A program made the translations under genes and the position numbers. Below the pieces are notes generated by a model. That model did no database searches and had not been told where the DNA came from. It saw nothing but the letters and a program-made list of their open reading frames with translations. This document shows positions 57,337-58,089 of a stretch of 58,089 nucleotides of DNA, piece after piece; position 1 is the first letter of the stretch, and every line of letters starts with the position of its first letter. This DNA is from Mycetocola manganoxydans (GTDB taxonomy: Bacteria; Actinomycetota; Actinomycetes; Actinomycetales; Microbacteriaceae), in the NCBI RefSeq assembly GCF_003667545.1, contig NZ_RCUV01000010.1, positions 1-58,089 on the forward strand, written 5' to 3'.

Positions 57337-58089
57337 TGGCTGCGAAACGCACCGGTCTCGGCCGAGGAATCGGATCACTCATCCCCACAGCGACACAGGA
57401 GATGACTGACAACGGCCGTCCCGTCGATGTGTTCTTCCCGGACAACAACGCCGCTCGCGCAAGCGACTCCGATCTCGTCGAGGTCCCAGGCGCCCGCCTG
57501 GTCAACCTCAACCCGAAAGACATCGCGCCCAACGCCGTCCAGCCACGAACCCACTTCGACGCTGAGCACCTCGCTGAACTGGTTCACAGTATTCGCGAGG
57601 TCGGTGTCCTCCAGCCCATAGTCGTACGCGAGCATCCCAGTAAGAAGGGCAAGTTCGAGCTCATCATGGGTGAGCGTCGACTTCGCGCGACAAAGGAACT
57701 CGGGCTCGACAGTATCCCGGCGGTCATCAAGGAGACCGCTAACGAGGATATGCTCCGCGACGCGCTTCTGGAGAACCTCCACCGGGCGAACCTGAACCCG
57801 CTCGAGGAAGCATCCGCCTACCAGCAGCTGCTCTCGGACTTCGACATCACCCAGGACCAGCTTGCACAGCGAATTGGCCGGTCACGGCCACAAATCACGA
57901 ACACGATCCGGCTGCTCAAGCTGCCGGAAGCCGTCCAGAAGCGAGTCGCTGCCGGCGTCCTGACGGCCGGTCACGCCCGCGCGGTTCTCTCGGTGGGCGC
58001 CCCGGCAGCGAAGCAGCGCCTCGCCGACAAGATCGTCAACGAAGATCTCTCCGTGCGGGCCGCAGAAGCCGCCGCCGCCCAGGGGTTGG
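57336..58089 (+). CDS. parB: ParB chromosome partitioning protein (runs off the window)
   Basis: The first 251 residues are visible: the RTGLGRGIGSLIPT arm and the CTPase domain with LIMGERRLRATKELG and LLENLHRANLNPLEEASAYQ. The helix-turn-helix TQDQLAQRIGRSRPQITNTI reads parS. The C-terminal dimer domain lies beyond the end. Confidence 0.95.
   Translation, partial: MAAKRTGLGRGIGSLIPTATQEMTDNGRPVDVFFPDNNAARASDSDLVEVPGARLVNLNPKDIAPNAVQPRTHFDAEHLAELVHSIREVGVLQPIVVREHPSKKGKFELIMGERRLRATKELGLDSIPAVIKETANEDMLRDALLENLHRANLNPLEEASAYQQLLSDFDITQDQLAQRIGRSRPQITNTIRLLKLPEAVQKRVAAGVLTAGHARAVLSVGAPAAKQRLADKIVNEDLSVRAAEAAAAQGL

Overview
The window is a 58 kb piece of a high-GC actinobacterial chromosome centred on the replication origin. 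The right-hand order parB-parA-rsmG-jag-yidC-yidD-rnpA-rpmH-dnaA-dnaN-gnd-recF-dciA-gyrB-gyrA-DUF3566-tRNA-Ile-tRNA-Ala is the one expected for Microbacteriaceae. The class E sortase, crgA and the FHA/PstP/RodA/PbpA/PknA/PknB operon agree with this. Genus cannot be read from the sequence; a Cryobacterium/Salinibacterium/Leifsonia-like organism is a guess.

Layout. (1) 1-6.8 kb is accessory and partly decayed: a membrane protein, a large secreted DNRLRE/fibronectin-like protein split by a frameshift, an overlapping unknown gene, a lone 70-aa DUF2384-like protein, and gene remnants. (2) 6.8-13.2 kb is an arsenic-resistance island: arsR, divergent acr3-arsC-arsC2-trxB-flavoprotein, a cysteine-free ArsR, and a three-part ArsR/helical/ArsC fusion. 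(3) 13.2-17.8 kb is a pstSCAB phosphate-uptake operon on the minus strand, followed by an atypical OmpR-type regulator; two identical-type palindromes lie 55 bp apart upstream of pstS. (4) 18.1-22.8 kb is a mobile-looking locus: two paralogous integrase-fold proteins with damaged catalytic residues, two minus-strand helix-turn-helix-type genes, and a 559-aa DDE transposase-like protein translationally overlapping the second integrase-like gene. It ends next to tRNA-Leu.

(5) 22.9-40.7 kb is conserved core: the cell-shape and signalling operon fhaA-fhaB-pstP-rodA-pbpA-pknA-pknB, an envelope trio (DUF3618, holin-X-like, repeat-tailed), pabA/trpG, a sortase cluster, crgA, rhomboid, cyclophilin, a PPOX-type protein, Nudix and MFS genes. 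A cluster of DnaA boxes sits between the sortase gene and crgA. (6) 40.7-58 kb is the origin region. Genes left of dnaA read leftward and genes right of rpmH read rightward, both away from the origin. DnaA boxes occupy both intergenic regions around dnaA. Five parS sites lie within 1.9 kb upstream of parA, interleaved with two arrays of a short interspersed repeat.

The most unusual item is the 18-22.7 kb locus, where integrase-fold proteins lacking canonical catalytic residues are coupled to a DDE transposase. All function assignments come from reading motifs and gene order; no database search was run.
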